Source: Trichormus_B sp936914905 | Lineage (GTDB): Bacteria; Cyanobacteriota; Cyanobacteriia; Cyanobacteriales; Nostocaceae | NCBI RefSeq assembly: GCF_039871975.1 | Contig: NZ_JBDPLL010000001.1 | Length of the DNA: 64,000 bases | Reading direction: 5' to 3' (one strand) | Shown: one piece after another, positions 28,837 through 38,165 of the stretch | Layout: each line of letters starts with the position of its first letter | How positions within the stretch are numbered: the stretch's first letter is position 1 | The notes under the pieces: generated by a model | The model's database searches: none | What the model was told of the DNA's origin: nothing | The model's input: only the letters and a program-made list of their open reading frames with translations | Program-made: the position numbers and the translations under genes

Positions 28837-29319
28837 GTGCAGTCACCATATTTAGCTGTACTGGTTTCAAGTCCTGTGAGCTTGTCAGACGAATCAATTG
28901 CGCCCAATCAGACAACACAACAAGATGCCCAGCCTGGTTTTAAAGATACAGAACCAGAGCAGACATCTATGCAAGAGTTCTATCAACTCTATCAGAAGTT
29001 GTTAGTAATCACACTTGTGTTGACGGGGATTATTTTTATCTCTGTGTGGATTTTTCACTCCTTAAACATTGCCCTCAATTATTTTATTGGGGCTTGTACA
29101 GGTGTGGTTTACTTAAAAATGCTGGCTAAAGATGTTGAGAGGCTTGGTGGCGAAAAACAAAGTCTGAGCAAAAATCGTTTTGCTCTGATAATTATACCGA
29201 TAATATTGGCAAGTCAATGGCATCAGCTACATATTTTGCCTATATTCTTGGGATTTCTCACCTACAAAGTTACCCTCCTCATCTATATGGTGCAAACTGC
29301 ATTCATTCCTGAAACTTAA
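28837..29319 (+). CDS. atpI: ATP synthase subunit I (AtpI)
   Basis: First gene of the ATP synthase operon. The protein is short and membrane-bound, with spans at about residues 54-75, 78-95 and 120-150 (VITLVLTGIIFISVWIFHSL, FALIIIPIILASQWHQLHIL). AtpI helps assemble the c-ring. The start is uncertain: GTG 28837 gives 160 residues, GTG 28876 (VSLSDESIAPN) gives 147; neither has a strong ribosome binding site. atpB follows 60 bases later. Confidence 0.82.
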   Translation: MQSPYLAVLVSSPVSLSDESIAPNQTTQQDAQPGFKDTEPEQTSMQEFYQLYQKLLVITLVLTGIIFISVWIFHSLNIALNYFIGACTGVVYLKMLAKDVERLGGEKQSLSKNRFALIIIPIILASQWHQLHILPIFLGFLTYKVTLLIYMVQTAFIPET

Positions 29320-29379
29320 AACTCAGGCTTACTCCAGACAATCCTCCAATCCTCGATTTTTGGGGAAAAATCTTGAAGA

Positions 29380-30141
29380 ATGCCCATGCTTAGTATCTTA
29401 AACGCCTTTAATGCTTTTCCCCTCGCCGAATTGGAAGTAGGTCAACACTTCTTGTGGCAACTGGGTAGTCTCAAAATACATGGGCAAGTTTTTCTCACCT
29501 CATGGTTTGTGATTGGTATCCTAGTAATAGCCTCACTAGCAGCCACTAGAAACGTCCAAAAAATTCCCAGCGGCATCCAAAATTTCATGGAATATGCCCT
29601 AGAATTTATTCGGGATCTAGCGAAAAACCAACTCGGAGAGAAAGAGTATCGTCCCTGGGTACCATTTATTGGTACGCTATTCTTGTTTATCTTCGTATCA
29701 AATTGGTCAGGTGCGCTCATACCCTGGAAGTTAATCAAACTGCCAACAGGTGAACTAGCAGCCCCCACCAACGACATCAATACAACAGTAGCATTGGCAT
29801 TGCTAACCTCTTTAGCGTATTTTTACGCGGGATTTAGCAAAAAAGGTTTAGGCTACTTTAAGAAATATATAGAGCCAACGCCCATACTATTGCCAATCGC
29901 AATTCTCGAAGATTTCACCAAGCCCCTCTCCCTAAGCTTCCGTTTATTTGGAAATATATTAGCGGATGAATTGGTAGTGGCGGTCCTGGTTCTACTTGTG
30001 CCTCTCTTTGTGCCTTTGCCTGTTATGGCTTTGGGTTTATTTACTAGCGCCATTCAAGCCCTGGTATTTGCTACCCTAGCAGGGGCTTATATTCATGAGG
30101 CACTAGAAGGACACGGCGAAGAAGGACATGAGGAGCATTAA
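29380..30141 (+). CDS. atpB: ATP synthase F0 subunit a
   Basis: This 253-residue protein is the stator half of the proton channel. Five to six membrane spans are visible. The essential Arg lies in SFRLFGNILADELVVAVLVL, and the C-terminal helix contains ALVFATLAGAYIHEALEGH. The tail is His-rich and Glu-rich. A second ATG two codons on (MLSILNAF) is an alternative start. The 146-base spacer before atpE is long for an operon and contains AGTGTGAAAAACACAC, a small inverted repeat. In older cyanobacterial nomenclature the same subunit is also called atpI. Confidence 0.95.
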   Translation: MPMLSILNAFNAFPLAELEVGQHFLWQLGSLKIHGQVFLTSWFVIGILVIASLAATRNVQKIPSGIQNFMEYALEFIRDLAKNQLGEKEYRPWVPFIGTLFLFIFVSNWSGALIPWKLIKLPTGELAAPTNDINTTVALALLTSLAYFYAGFSKKGLGYFKKYIEPTPILLPIAILEDFTKPLSLSFRLFGNILADELVVAVLVLLVPLFVPLPVMALGLFTSAIQALVFATLAGAYIHEALEGHGEEGHEEH

Positions 30142-30287
30142 TGCCCTCAGTTGATCGCACAGTTCAGACGAGCAAACTTGCTCCAAACATCGCCTCAGCG
30201 ATTTGAGAACCTAGTGCAGTGTGAAAAACACACATCTAGTTGTTAAGTACATTTGTCATTTCTGTAGTTAAAGCAAGGAAAATCGTC

Positions 30288-30533
30288 ATGGATCCATTAG
30301 TACAAGCTGCTTCAGTTCTAGCTGCTGCTCTCGCTATAGGTTTAGCTGCAATTGGACCTGGTATTGGTCAAGGTAATGCAGCAGGTCAAGCAGTAGAAGG
30401 TATTGCCCGTCAGCCAGAAGCAGAAGGGAAAATTCGCGGCACACTGCTATTAACCTTAGCGTTCATGGAATCCCTGACAATTTACGGTCTGGTGATCGCG
30501 CTAGTATTGTTGTTTGCTAACCCCTTCGCCTAA
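30288..30533 (+). CDS. atpE: ATP synthase F0 subunit c
   Basis: ATG 30288, preceded by AAGCAAGGAAAATCGTC, gives the standard 81-residue cyanobacterial c subunit. Two hairpin helices are visible: [20 protein letters not shown] and the proton-binding [20 protein letters not shown], with Glu61 in FMES. The loop [12 protein letters not shown] contacts gamma and epsilon. A TTG 48 bases upstream would add an unrelated leader. Also named atpH in cyanobacteria. Confidence 0.97.
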
Positions 30534-30553
30534 GACCTAAAAAGTTTTGTTAG

Positions 30554-30610
30554 TGTAGAGACGTGAGATATGTTTAGCTAGAATTTGCTAGAGATAATCA
30601 CGCCTCTACA
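30554..30610. repeat. Inverted repeat in the atpE to b' spacer
   Basis: TGTAGAGACGTGA and TCACGCCTCTACA pair over 12 of 13 positions around a 31-base loop. Hairpins with a TGTAGAGACG end are a widespread small repeat in Nostocales spacers. It could reduce read-through or protect the upstream message, adjusting c-subunit yield. Confidence 0.6.
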
Positions 30611-30794
30611 ACTGATAATTTTGTGAGAATTTACAGCTAGCGGCTAGAAAAATCACTGCTACCTGTGGACTGGATAGTGTTGATACTGCCAGAATTAAGC
30701 AGGAAAAAATGTGAGCAATTGTGAGCATTTTTTGGAGTGGCTGGATGATGTTACTAGCCTTTGAGAATTACTATCCCAGCCCCAGAGGAGAGAA

Positions 30795-31226
30795 ATGTTT
30801 GATTTCGATGGTACCTTGCCATTAATGGCATTGCAGTTCCTGTTGCTGGCAGCTTTGTTGAATGTAATTTTCTACAAGCCTATGACCAAGGTATTGGATG
30901 ATCGTGATAATTATGTCCGTACTAATAACCTTGATGCTCGTGAACGCTTGGCGAAAGCTGAACGCTTAACCCAAGAGTATGAGCAAGAACTAGCATCAGC
31001 CCGTAGACAGTCGCAACTGATAATGGAAACTGCTCAGGCTGAAGCTAAGAAAATTACGGCACAGAAAATAGCGAAAGCTCAACAAGAAGCACAAGCTCAA
31101 CGAGAACAAGCTGCTAAAGAAATAGAGCAGCAAAAGCAAGCAGCTATGGCTACCTTAGAGCAGCAAATTGATGCTCTAAGCAGCCAGATTGTAGAAAAAC
31201 TATTAGGGCCAGCATTGGTGAAATAG
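30795..31226 (+). CDS. atpF2: ATP synthase F0 subunit b'
   Basis: This 143-residue protein has one N-terminal span (LPLMALQFLLLAALLNVIFY) followed by a long charged coiled coil rich in Ala, Glu and Gln. Photosynthetic bacteria and chloroplasts use a b/b' heterodimer as the peripheral stalk, and this is the diverged copy that comes first. AGAGGAGAGAA precedes the ATG. The 261-base spacer from atpE is the longest in the operon. Named atpG in older cyanobacterial papers. Confidence 0.93.
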   Translation: MFDFDGTLPLMALQFLLLAALLNVIFYKPMTKVLDDRDNYVRTNNLDARERLAKAERLTQEYEQELASARRQSQLIMETAQAEAKKITAQKIAKAQQEAQAQREQAAKEIEQQKQAAMATLEQQIDALSSQIVEKLLGPALVK

Positions 31227-31374
31227 GTAATACCATCTCGCCAAATTGGTGCTATTAAAGCATAAACACATAAGGGTATTAGTCCCAGCGTGCTGAAATT
31301 AAGTGTCCGAAAAAGGCACTTTTTTCCCGATCAGGAGAAATCAACGAATTATCAAGCGAGCAGCACACTTGTAG

Positions 31375-31917
31375 ATGGGTAACATGGGCAACTTTTTATT
31401 ACTTGCCACAGAACATTCTGAAATGGTAGAAGGTGGTTTCGGTCTAAACCTAGACATCCTAGAAACCAATCTCATTAACTTATTGCTTCTGATTGGCATA
31501 CTATTCTACTTTGGACGTAAAGTTTTAACTAACATCTTGAATGAGCGACGCTCAAATATTGAAAGCGTTATTCAAGATGCAGAATGCCGCTTGAAGGAAG
31601 CACAAACTGCTTTGGCACAAGTACAGGAGCAGTTGACTCAGGCTCAGGCAGAAGCAAAAAGAATCACCCAAGTAGCTGAAGAAAAGGCTCAAGCTGCTAG
31701 AGAGGGAATTCTAGCAAGGGCGACTCTGGATGTAGAACGTTTGAAAGAAACTGCGGCGGCTGATTTAAATCTGGAAACAGAGCGAGCGATCTCTCAACTC
31801 CGTCAACAAGTAGTAGCTATGGCACTCAAAAAGGCAGAGGCACAACTGGAAACAGGCATTGGCGACTATGCTCAACAAATTTTAATTGAACGTAGCATCG
31901 CACAACTGGGAGCTTGA
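31375..31917 (+). CDS. atpF: ATP synthase F0 subunit b
   Basis: 180 residues: a membrane span at about 25-50 (NLLLLIGILFYFGRKVLTNI) and then a long coiled coil to the end. It pairs with b' to hold the F1 head. It starts at ATG 31375 after a weak leader; a second ATG (MGNFLL) two codons on is possible. The TGA stop lies two bases before the start of the delta gene, so the two are translationally coupled. Confidence 0.94.
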   Translation: MGNMGNFLLLATEHSEMVEGGFGLNLDILETNLINLLLLIGILFYFGRKVLTNILNERRSNIESVIQDAECRLKEAQTALAQVQEQLTQAQAEAKRITQVAEEKAQAAREGILARATLDVERLKETAAADLNLETERAISQLRQQVVAMALKKAEAQLETGIGDYAQQILIERSIAQLGA

Positions 31918-31919
31918 CC

Positions 31920-32474
31920 ATGAAAAGTAATGCAGCCACAGCTGAAGTAGCCCAGCCTTACGCACAGGCTTTATTATCCATCGCCCAATCACACAATCTG
32001 ACAGAAGAGTTTGGGACAGATGCTAGAACATTGATTAACTTGCTCTCAGGCTCTCAAGAACTCCAAAACTTTTTGGATAATCCTTTTATCGAGTCTGACA
32101 ACAAGAAGAATCTGATCAAACAAATCGTAGCGGAAGTAGCAAGTCCTTATCTACGTAATTTCTTACTGTTTTTGGTCGATAGACGACGCATAGCCTTCTT
32201 AGAAGCAATTCTAGATCAGTATTTAGCTTTGTTAAGGCAACTAAATCAAACTGTCTTAGCTGAAGTTACATCTGCTGTTGCTTTGACAGAAGCACAACTA
32301 GAAGCAGTGAAAACAAAGGTTGTTGCTATCACCAAAGCACGGGAAGTAGAAATCTCTACCAACATAGACTCCGATTTAATTAGTGGTGTCATCATCAAAG
32401 TTGGTTCTCAAGTTATAGACGCTAGTTTGCGCGGTCAACTCCGTCGTCTTTCCTTGCGCTTAAGCAGTAACTAG
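31920..32474 (+). CDS. atpH: ATP synthase F1 subunit delta
   Basis: ATG 31920 gives 184 residues beginning MKSNAATAEVAQPYAQALLS; the TTG at 31914 overlaps the previous stop and is less likely. The N-terminal helical domain has AQALLSIAQ and FLLFLVDRRRIAFLEAILDQ. The C-terminus ends with VIIKVGSQVIDASLRGQLRR, the family signature. Delta joins the peripheral stalk to alpha. Named atpD in older cyanobacterial papers. Confidence 0.95.
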   Translation: MKSNAATAEVAQPYAQALLSIAQSHNLTEEFGTDARTLINLLSGSQELQNFLDNPFIESDNKKNLIKQIVAEVASPYLRNFLLFLVDRRRIAFLEAILDQYLALLRQLNQTVLAEVTSAVALTEAQLEAVKTKVVAITKAREVEISTNIDSDLISGVIIKVGSQVIDASLRGQLRRLSLRLSSN

Positions 32475-32560
32475 GAATTGGGGACTGGGGACTGGGTAAG
32501 ATTTTACCAATTACCAATCACCAATCACCAATTACCAATCATCATTAACTTCTTCCGTCT
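32475..32560. repeat. Heptanucleotide repeats between delta and alpha genes
   Basis: GGGGACTGGGGACTGGG and then several ACCAATTACCAATCACCAAT units. Such short tandem heptamers are a mark of Nostocales spacers. The two halves can pair weakly (TTGG with CCAA). Confidence 0.7.
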
Positions 32561-32584
32561 CGACAGAAAATTACAGATAGTCAC

Positions 32585-34105
32585 ATGAGCATTTCCATTA
32601 GACCTGACGAAATCAGCAACATTATCCAACAGCAAATCGAGCAATACGACCAAGAGGTTAAAGTCGCTAACGTTGGTACTGTGCTACAAGTAGGTGACGG
32701 TATTGCCCGGATATATGGTCTAGAAAAGGCTATGGCTGGGGAACTCCTACAATTTGAAGATGGTACGATTGGTATCGCCCAAAACTTAGAAGAAGATAAC
32801 GTGGGCGCGGTACTGATGGGTGAAGGTAGAAACATTCAAGAAGGTAGCTCCGTAACTGCTACTGGTAGAATTGCTCAAGTAGGCGTAGGCGAAGTCCTCA
32901 TTGGTCGTGTTGTTGATGCTTTGGGTCGCCCTATTGATGGTAAAGGTGATCCTAAGACTAACGAAACTCGGTTAATTGAATCCCCTGCACCTGGTATTAT
33001 TGCCCGTCGGTCTGTACACGAACCGATGCAAACAGGTATCACCGCGATTGACTCCATGATTCCCATCGGCCGTGGTCAACGGGAATTAATCATTGGAGAC
33101 CGTCAAACTGGTAAAACTGCGATCGCAATTGACACCATCATCAACCAAAAAGATGAAGATGTAGTTTGCGTTTACGTGGCGATCGGTCAAAAAGCTTCCA
33201 CAGTTGCTAACGTAGTCCAAACCTTACAAGAAAAAGGCGCAATGGACTACACCGTAGTTGTAGCAGCTAACGCCAGTGACCCCGCAACCTTACAATTCCT
33301 CGCACCCTACACAGGCGCTACCATTGCTGAATACTTCATGTATAAAGGTAAAGCGACCTTAGTAATTTACGATGACCTTTCCAAGCAAGCACAGGCATAT
33401 CGGCAAATGTCCTTGCTACTACGTCGTCCACCCGGACGGGAAGCGTATCCTGGAGACGTATTCTACATTCACTCCCGCTTGTTGGAACGTGCTGCTAAAC
33501 TCAGCGACGAACTAGGTAAAGGTAGTATGACTGCCCTACCTATCATCGAAACCCAAGCTGGTGACGTATCTGCATACATTCCTACCAACGTAATTTCCAT
33601 AACAGACGGTCAAATTTTCTTGTCTTCCGACTTGTTTAACGCTGGTATCCGTCCCGCTGTAAACCCCGGTATCTCCGTATCCCGTGTAGGTTCTGCGGCA
33701 CAAACCAAGGCAATGAAAAAAGTTGCTGGTAAGATTAAGTTGGAACTGGCACAGTTTGATGACCTTCAAGCTTTTGCACAATTTGCTTCTGACTTAGATA
33801 AAGCCACCCAAGACCAGTTAGCACGTGGTATCCGCTTACGGGAACTCTTGAAGCAGCCCCAAAACGCCCCCCTCTCCGTAGCTGAACAAGTAGCAGTTCT
33901 TTACGCTGGTATTAACGGTTACTTAGATGACATTGCTGTAAATAAAGTAACCAGCTTTGTTAAAGGTCTACGCGATTACTTGAAGACAGGCAATACAGCT
34001 TATTACCAAGCAGTACAAGGTAGCAAACTCCTTGGTGATCCAGAAGAAGCAGCATTGAAAGCCGCTATCTTTGAGTTCAAAAAGACCTTCCAAGCAGCAG
34101 CGTAA
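32585..34105 (+). CDS. atpA: ATP synthase F1 subunit alpha
   Basis: This 506-residue alpha subunit carries Walker A GDRQTGKTAIA near residue 170, ALVIYDDLSKQAQAYRQMS-type Walker B (seen as LVIYDDLSKQAQAYRQMSLL) and the arginine-finger region PAVNPGISVSRVGSAAQ. Length and frame are normal. It forms the non-catalytic nucleotide sites of F1 with beta, which is encoded elsewhere together with epsilon, as in other cyanobacteria. Confidence 0.97.
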   Translation: MSISIRPDEISNIIQQQIEQYDQEVKVANVGTVLQVGDGIARIYGLEKAMAGELLQFEDGTIGIAQNLEEDNVGAVLMGEGRNIQEGSSVTATGRIAQVGVGEVLIGRVVDALGRPIDGKGDPKTNETRLIESPAPGIIARRSVHEPMQTGITAIDSMIPIGRGQRELIIGDRQTGKTAIAIDTIINQKDEDVVCVYVAIGQKASTVANVVQTLQEKGAMDYTVVVAANASDPATLQFLAPYTGATIAEYFMYKGKATLVIYDDLSKQAQAYRQMSLLLRRPPGREAYPGDVFYIHSRLLERAAKLSDELGKGSMTALPIIETQAGDVSAYIPTNVISITDGQIFLSSDLFNAGIRPAVNPGISVSRVGSAAQTKAMKKVAGKIKLELAQFDDLQAFAQFASDLDKATQDQLARGIRLRELLKQPQNAPLSVAEQVAVLYAGINGYLDDIAVNKVTSFVKGLRDYLKTGNTAYYQAVQGSKLLGDPEEAALKAAIFEFKKTFQAAA

Positions 34106-34170
34106 TTGGTCATTGGTCAGTGGTCAGGAGTCAGTAGCAACAGACAACTGACCACTGACCAATGACCAAT
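34105..34170. repeat. Perfect 23-pair inverted repeat between atpA and the gamma gene
   Basis: ATTGGTCATTGGTCAGTGGT (continuing CAG) at 34105-34127 is the exact complement of 34148-34170, around a 20-base loop. It starts on the last base of the atpA stop codon. It would form a very stable RNA hairpin inside the operon without a T run, so it is more likely an mRNA processing or stability element than a terminator. Confidence 0.85.
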
Positions 34171-34194
34171 GACAACTGACAACTAATAAAAATT

Positions 34195-35142
34195 ATGGCT
34201 AATCTCAAAGCAATACGCGATCGCATTCAGTCAGTCAAAAACACCAAAAAAATCACAGAAGCCATGCGGTTGGTGGCAGCAGCGCGGGTACGTCGCGCCC
34301 AAGAACAGGTAATTGCTACCCGTCCCTTTGCTGACCGCTTGGTACAAGTATTGTATGGCTTGCAAACCCGGTTGCGGTTTGAAGATGTCAACTTACCACT
34401 ACTAATAAAACGGGCAGTTAAATCAGTTGGTTTATTAGTAATTTCCGGCGACCGTGGTCTGTGTGGTGGTTACAATGGTAACGTGATCCGTCGCGCAGAA
34501 AACCGCATCAAAGAACTGCAAGCAGAAGGTGTAGATACCAGTCTTGTAGTTGTTGGGCGCAAAGCTGCCCAATACTTCCAACGTCGCAACTATAAAATTG
34601 ATGCGACCTACAGCGGTTTAGAACAAATACCCACCGCAGCTGAAGCAACTAATATTGCTGATGAATTACTTTCTCTGTTCCTTTCAGAAAAAGTAGACAG
34701 AATCGAATTAGTTTATACCAAATTCGTTTCTTTAGTTAGTTCTCGTCCTGTAGTCCAAACCTTGTTACCTCTAGATAACCAAGGTTTAGAAGCAGCAGAT
34801 GATGAAGTATTCCGCTTAACTACCCGTGGTGGTCAGTTCCAAGTCGAACGGGAAAAAGTTGTTAGTCAAGTAAAGGCTTTACCTCGTGACATGATTTTCG
34901 AGCAAGACCCAGTACAAATTCTCGATTCTTTATTACCCTTGTATCTGAGCAATCAGCTATTACGGGCATTACAAGAATCCGCAGCTAGTGAACTAGCTGC
35001 ACGGATGACAGCGATGAGTAACGCCAGCGAGAACGCTGGGGAATTGATTAGTACCCTGACACTATCTTACAACAAAGCCCGTCAAGCAGCAATTACCCAG
35101 GAACTCTTAGAGGTTGTGGGTGGTGCAGAAGCGTTGACTTAA
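34195..35142 (+). CDS. atpC: ATP synthase F1 subunit gamma
   Basis: This 315-residue gamma subunit is the rotor shaft. The N-terminal helix MANLKAIRDRIQSVKNTKKI and the C-terminal helix LISTLTLSYNKARQAAITQE are the conserved pair. Between them is the cyanobacterial/chloroplast insert (DEVFRLTTRGGQFQVEREKV), without the cysteine pair that makes the chloroplast enzyme redox-regulated. Last gene of the operon. Called atpG in the E. coli scheme. Confidence 0.96.
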   Translation: MANLKAIRDRIQSVKNTKKITEAMRLVAAARVRRAQEQVIATRPFADRLVQVLYGLQTRLRFEDVNLPLLIKRAVKSVGLLVISGDRGLCGGYNGNVIRRAENRIKELQAEGVDTSLVVVGRKAAQYFQRRNYKIDATYSGLEQIPTAAEATNIADELLSLFLSEKVDRIELVYTKFVSLVSSRPVVQTLLPLDNQGLEAADDEVFRLTTRGGQFQVEREKVVSQVKALPRDMIFEQDPVQILDSLLPLYLSNQLLRALQESAASELAARMTAMSNASENAGELISTLTLSYNKARQAAITQELLEVVGGAEALT

Positions 35143-35915
35143 ACTGGTAATCGGTGATTGGTGATTGGTAAAATCAACCATAACCAATCATCAGTTATTA
35201 AGTAAGTCAGCGCAATAAAACAGATGTATGTTGAGTTCTGTAAAAACTATGGAATCACCTATTTATAAGGTCTTTATTAAATTTCCATTTATCCTCTATT
35301 TTTATCAATAAATTTAGTGATTATAGAATAGTTCATGAATGTAAATATTTGTACTAGACATTAACCAAATTTAATAAGAGAACTCGACAAAAAGAAATAC
35401 CCAATGTCATTCTGTTAGCGCAGCGTGGCGTAAGCCATACTGCGCGAAGTGTAGTGAAGAATCTTACGAGATGCTTCGTTCCGCTTATTGTGTAAAAAGT
35501 GAGCATCTTTCAGATTTTCTAGACTGTTTAGGGAGTTTGTAGAATAGGATTTTTATGGATTATTTATATAGAAACTTACTAGGGATTTAACTTGGTTATT
35601 TTTTTGTTGTTCTTATAATGCAAAGGAGTAAATATTAAGTCTAATTCTAATTACTCATGACTGGGATTATTAGTTTTCTTTTTTCTAGACATATTAAATC
35701 AGTAAATTGATGAAAACAACAAAGCTATAACCTTAATATTTCAGTTACAGTGATTCTGAAAAATCACCTCTTTTACATTAGAATATACTAAGTAGTACTC
35801 TGAATTTACGACTTCTTATATAGTAATTACCTATCTTAAATTTTCATAACTATAACTTTCATTAAAGTCGAGATAACACAGGGTTAATCATGGTGTGTTC
35901 TGATTTTTCGAATTT
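35143..35915. other. Gene-free spacer with dispersed repeat
   Basis: After the operon an inverted GGTGATTGGT/ACCAATCA repeat (35150-35200) may end transcription. At 35416-35470 lies GTTAGCGCAGCGTGGCGTAA with GCCATACTGCGCG, a repeat also seen at 45282-45312 and 47919-47945. The rest is AT-rich with no gene. Confidence 0.5.
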
Positions 35916-36590
35916 TTAACTGGAAGCCTCTTGAATTTTGCTCCTCACCCAGTTTCTAAATTCTTTAACTTAGTAAAAATATCTTTTACTGCCAGCATTT
36001 TTCAAGAAGTTGGAAATTTCTGTTAAGGGCAAATTAGGAAAAGCTAAACTTTCGTCAACTACTATCAACTACTATATAGTAGTTGATAGTTATCATATTC
36101 TAAAAGATTAATAGTAAATACTATACTATCATATCCTCAAATTTGTAGTACACCCATTTCTTCATAAACTGCGAAACTATCCTTAGAATTGCTAGTAATA
36201 TCAATTTCCACAACTAAATCAGGTAGTGGATCTTCTTGTAAATTAATTCTACTATTACCTTGAATAAACTTGAGGTTTTTGATGTAGAAAAATTTATCAG
36301 GTTCTCCACCAGATAGTTCTGGACTTTTGAAAGTGGTACGACCTAGAGGATCAATATCCAATTGTAGTTCCTCGGCTAAAGTTTCGACAAATCGACCAAC
36401 AATTTTTTCATAACGTTCCTGTTCTGGTGAAAGAACCATAATTTCTAGATTACCCCAGTAATAGGTTAAGCGGAGACGACGATTGGTACTGAGTTCATGT
36501 AGCAAACTCTCATGGGTATGCCAACTGATACCTGATAAATGGACGATTTCTTCTAGTTGAATCAGAGTTAGGCTGGTTATGGCGTATCCC
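35916..36590 (-). pseudogene. Uma2 family endonuclease, stops and a palindrome insertion
   Basis: The frame ITSLTLIQLEEIVHLSGISW, LTYYWGNLEIMVLSPEQERY, PDLVVEIDITSNSKDSFAVY, EEMGVLQI and a TGA (where Trp is usual), then GYDSIVFTINLLEYDNYQL, is interrupted by a 30-base palindrome. It resumes as DESLAFPNLPLTEISNFLKN and ends FRNWVRSK...SS at 35916-35918. No start codon remains: a stop sits just before the first block at about 36590. Second dead Uma2 gene in the window. Confidence 0.82.
36061..36090. repeat. Perfect 30-base palindrome
   Basis: ACTATCAACTACTAT is followed directly by its exact complement ATAGTAGTTGATAGT, with no loop. It lies inside the Uma2 pseudogene and interrupts its frame, so it arose by an inverted duplication of local sequence. 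Confidence 0.9.
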
Positions 36591-36656
36591 TATAGCTGTA
36601 AAATATCTATCCCTACCCTTAATTTAGTCCAAAAATTACATAGCTATACCTTTTAT

Positions 36657-36686
36657 TTGTCAACTTGCAAAATCCTGTACTATAAT
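36657..36686 (+). promoter_or_regulatory. Promoter of the tmRNA gene
   Basis: TTGTCA (36657-36662), an 18-base spacer, and TATAAT (36681-36686), 17 bases before the 5' end of the tmRNA. This is a strong consensus-type sigma-A promoter. Confidence 0.75.
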
Positions 36687-36703
36687 AAAAATATGAAAGA
36701 CAT

Positions 36704-37090
36704 GGGGCTTTAACGGTTTCGACAAGTTGGCGAAAGCTGCTCTGTGATTCAGGTCGAGAGCGAGTCACCTCTCGGAAATCAAAGACTCAAAAAAAAAGTA
36801 AATGCGAACAATATCGTAAAATTTGCTCGTCGGGAAGCTCTAGTAGCTGCCTAAAACACCTCTTATAGGTTCGAGCGTCTTTGGTTTGACTCCGTTAAGG
36901 ACTAAAGACCTAACCCCAACGGATGCTCCAGCAAGCATTCTCTGGTTGGCTTGCTGGCTAAGATAAATCAGAGCATCCTACGTTCGGGATAATGAACGAT
37001 TCCCGCCTTGAGGGTCAGAAAGGCTAAACCTGTGAATGAGCGGGGGGTTAATACCCAATTTGGACATGGGTTCAATTCCCATAAGCTCCA
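36704..37090 (+). ncRNA. ssrA: Transfer-messenger RNA (tmRNA)
   Basis: The 5' end GGGGCTTTAACGGTTTCGAC and the 3' end GGGTTCAATTCCCATAAGCT followed by CCA form the tRNA-like half; GGGGCTT pairs with AAGCTCC and the CCA is encoded. The internal tag frame encodes ANNIVKFARREALVAA and a TAA stop, close to the usual cyanobacterial tag (FARKDALVAA; here Arg-Glu replaces Lys-Asp). The one-piece layout fits cyanobacteria of this group. The RNA rescues stalled ribosomes and tags the peptide for proteolysis. 387 bases. Confidence 0.97.
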
Positions 37091-37176
37091 CTTTCAATAA
37101 TTAACAAATCCACTTAACACTTTTATGTATGGGTGGGTTTTGTTTCTAGGGGGGGAATAAAAAAATAAGTGGTGTT

Positions 37177-38165
37177 TTAACCAATTAAATTTAAATTCCC
37201 AAATTTATGACTCCACCATCCTTTTGCGGTATTAAAATAAGCTACATCCTTATGTTTATTATCCTTCCACGAATCTTGACCAGAACACCGTAACATAGTT
37301 TTATTTTGTCCATCCTTAAATATAGCTGTAATATAGCTGTATTCCTCCAAAGGTTTCTTACATACCGGACAGGGATATGAAGTCAGCTTTGCTGAAGGCT
37401 TGGAAGCATTTTCATCTGGAGATGTTTTAATTCTGGGTGTTTCCCAAATTCTGTTAAAATCACTCCGCAGAGCAGTATTTTCACGGAGACTCACACATTT
37501 ACGGAGACTCACACATTTAAGGAAGTATTTCTTCTTAACCTTACTGCTGGAAATTTTAGCTAAAAAGTTCTGAAAGTCCTTACAGTCAGTACAACGAGTT
37601 TTATTTTAGAAGTTTCATATTTTCGCTCAGATAAACTATTACTTTTAGCTGTAGATGATCAATTAATAAGCACACTTTTAGCTTTGGAAAGCGCAGGTAC
37701 AAAATAATTTTAATTCCAAGTAGTTAGGTAATGTTGCCAAGAGTTTTTTCCTTCAGAGATTGCCTCTAGTGCATCTTCCATCTTGGCAGTAAATTCCGCT
37801 TCTAATAAATCTAGCAATGCCTTTTGTAAAAACTCATCAACTTCTAATCCCAAGGCTGTAGGTTGGAGATTTTCTTTTTTCAACTCCACATAATTGCGTT
37901 TCTTTAAAGTAGCAACCGTAGGAACATAGGTACTAGGATGACCAATTCTTTTGCGTTCCATCAGTTGTAAGAGTTTTCGTTCGCTGTATCTTGGTCGTGG
38001 TTGGGTTTATTTTCATGTCCAGCATTCTCTAAAGTGAGTACCTGTCGCTGTTGTAAAAGAGGTAAAACGGCTTCTTTACCAAGAAGATTAGGCCAATACT
38101 TTGGATAACCGTACAATTATACAACCTATCCTGTGGCTCGCCATAAAAGATTTGCTGACTAAGTA
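37177..38165 (-). pseudogene. Type IA DNA topoisomerase C-terminal remnant
   Basis: Pieces in order: SQQIFYGEPQDRLYN, GYPKYWPNLLGKE, VLPLLQQRQVLTLENAGHEN, RYSERKLLQLMERKRIGHPS, NYVELKKENLQPTALGLEVD and FTAKMEDALEAISEGKNSW. These are the end of the topoisomerase core (the G-I-G-R-P-S-T-Y and F-T-A-x-M-E motifs). Then come zinc-ribbon segments CTDCKDFQNFLAKI and YPCPVCKKPLEEYS. Frameshifts lie near 38100, 38000, 37700 and 37500. The N-terminal catalytic part is missing, cut where the ISAzo13-like arm begins. It resembles accessory plasmid-type topoisomerases, not the core topA. Confidence 0.75.

Noticed and set aside
30142..30287. A missing gene between atpB and atpE
   Set aside because: No open frame over 30 codons with a start; ordinary spacer.
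32585..34105. Minus-strand frames within atpA
   Set aside because: Shadows of a conserved gene; codon bias belongs to the plus strand.
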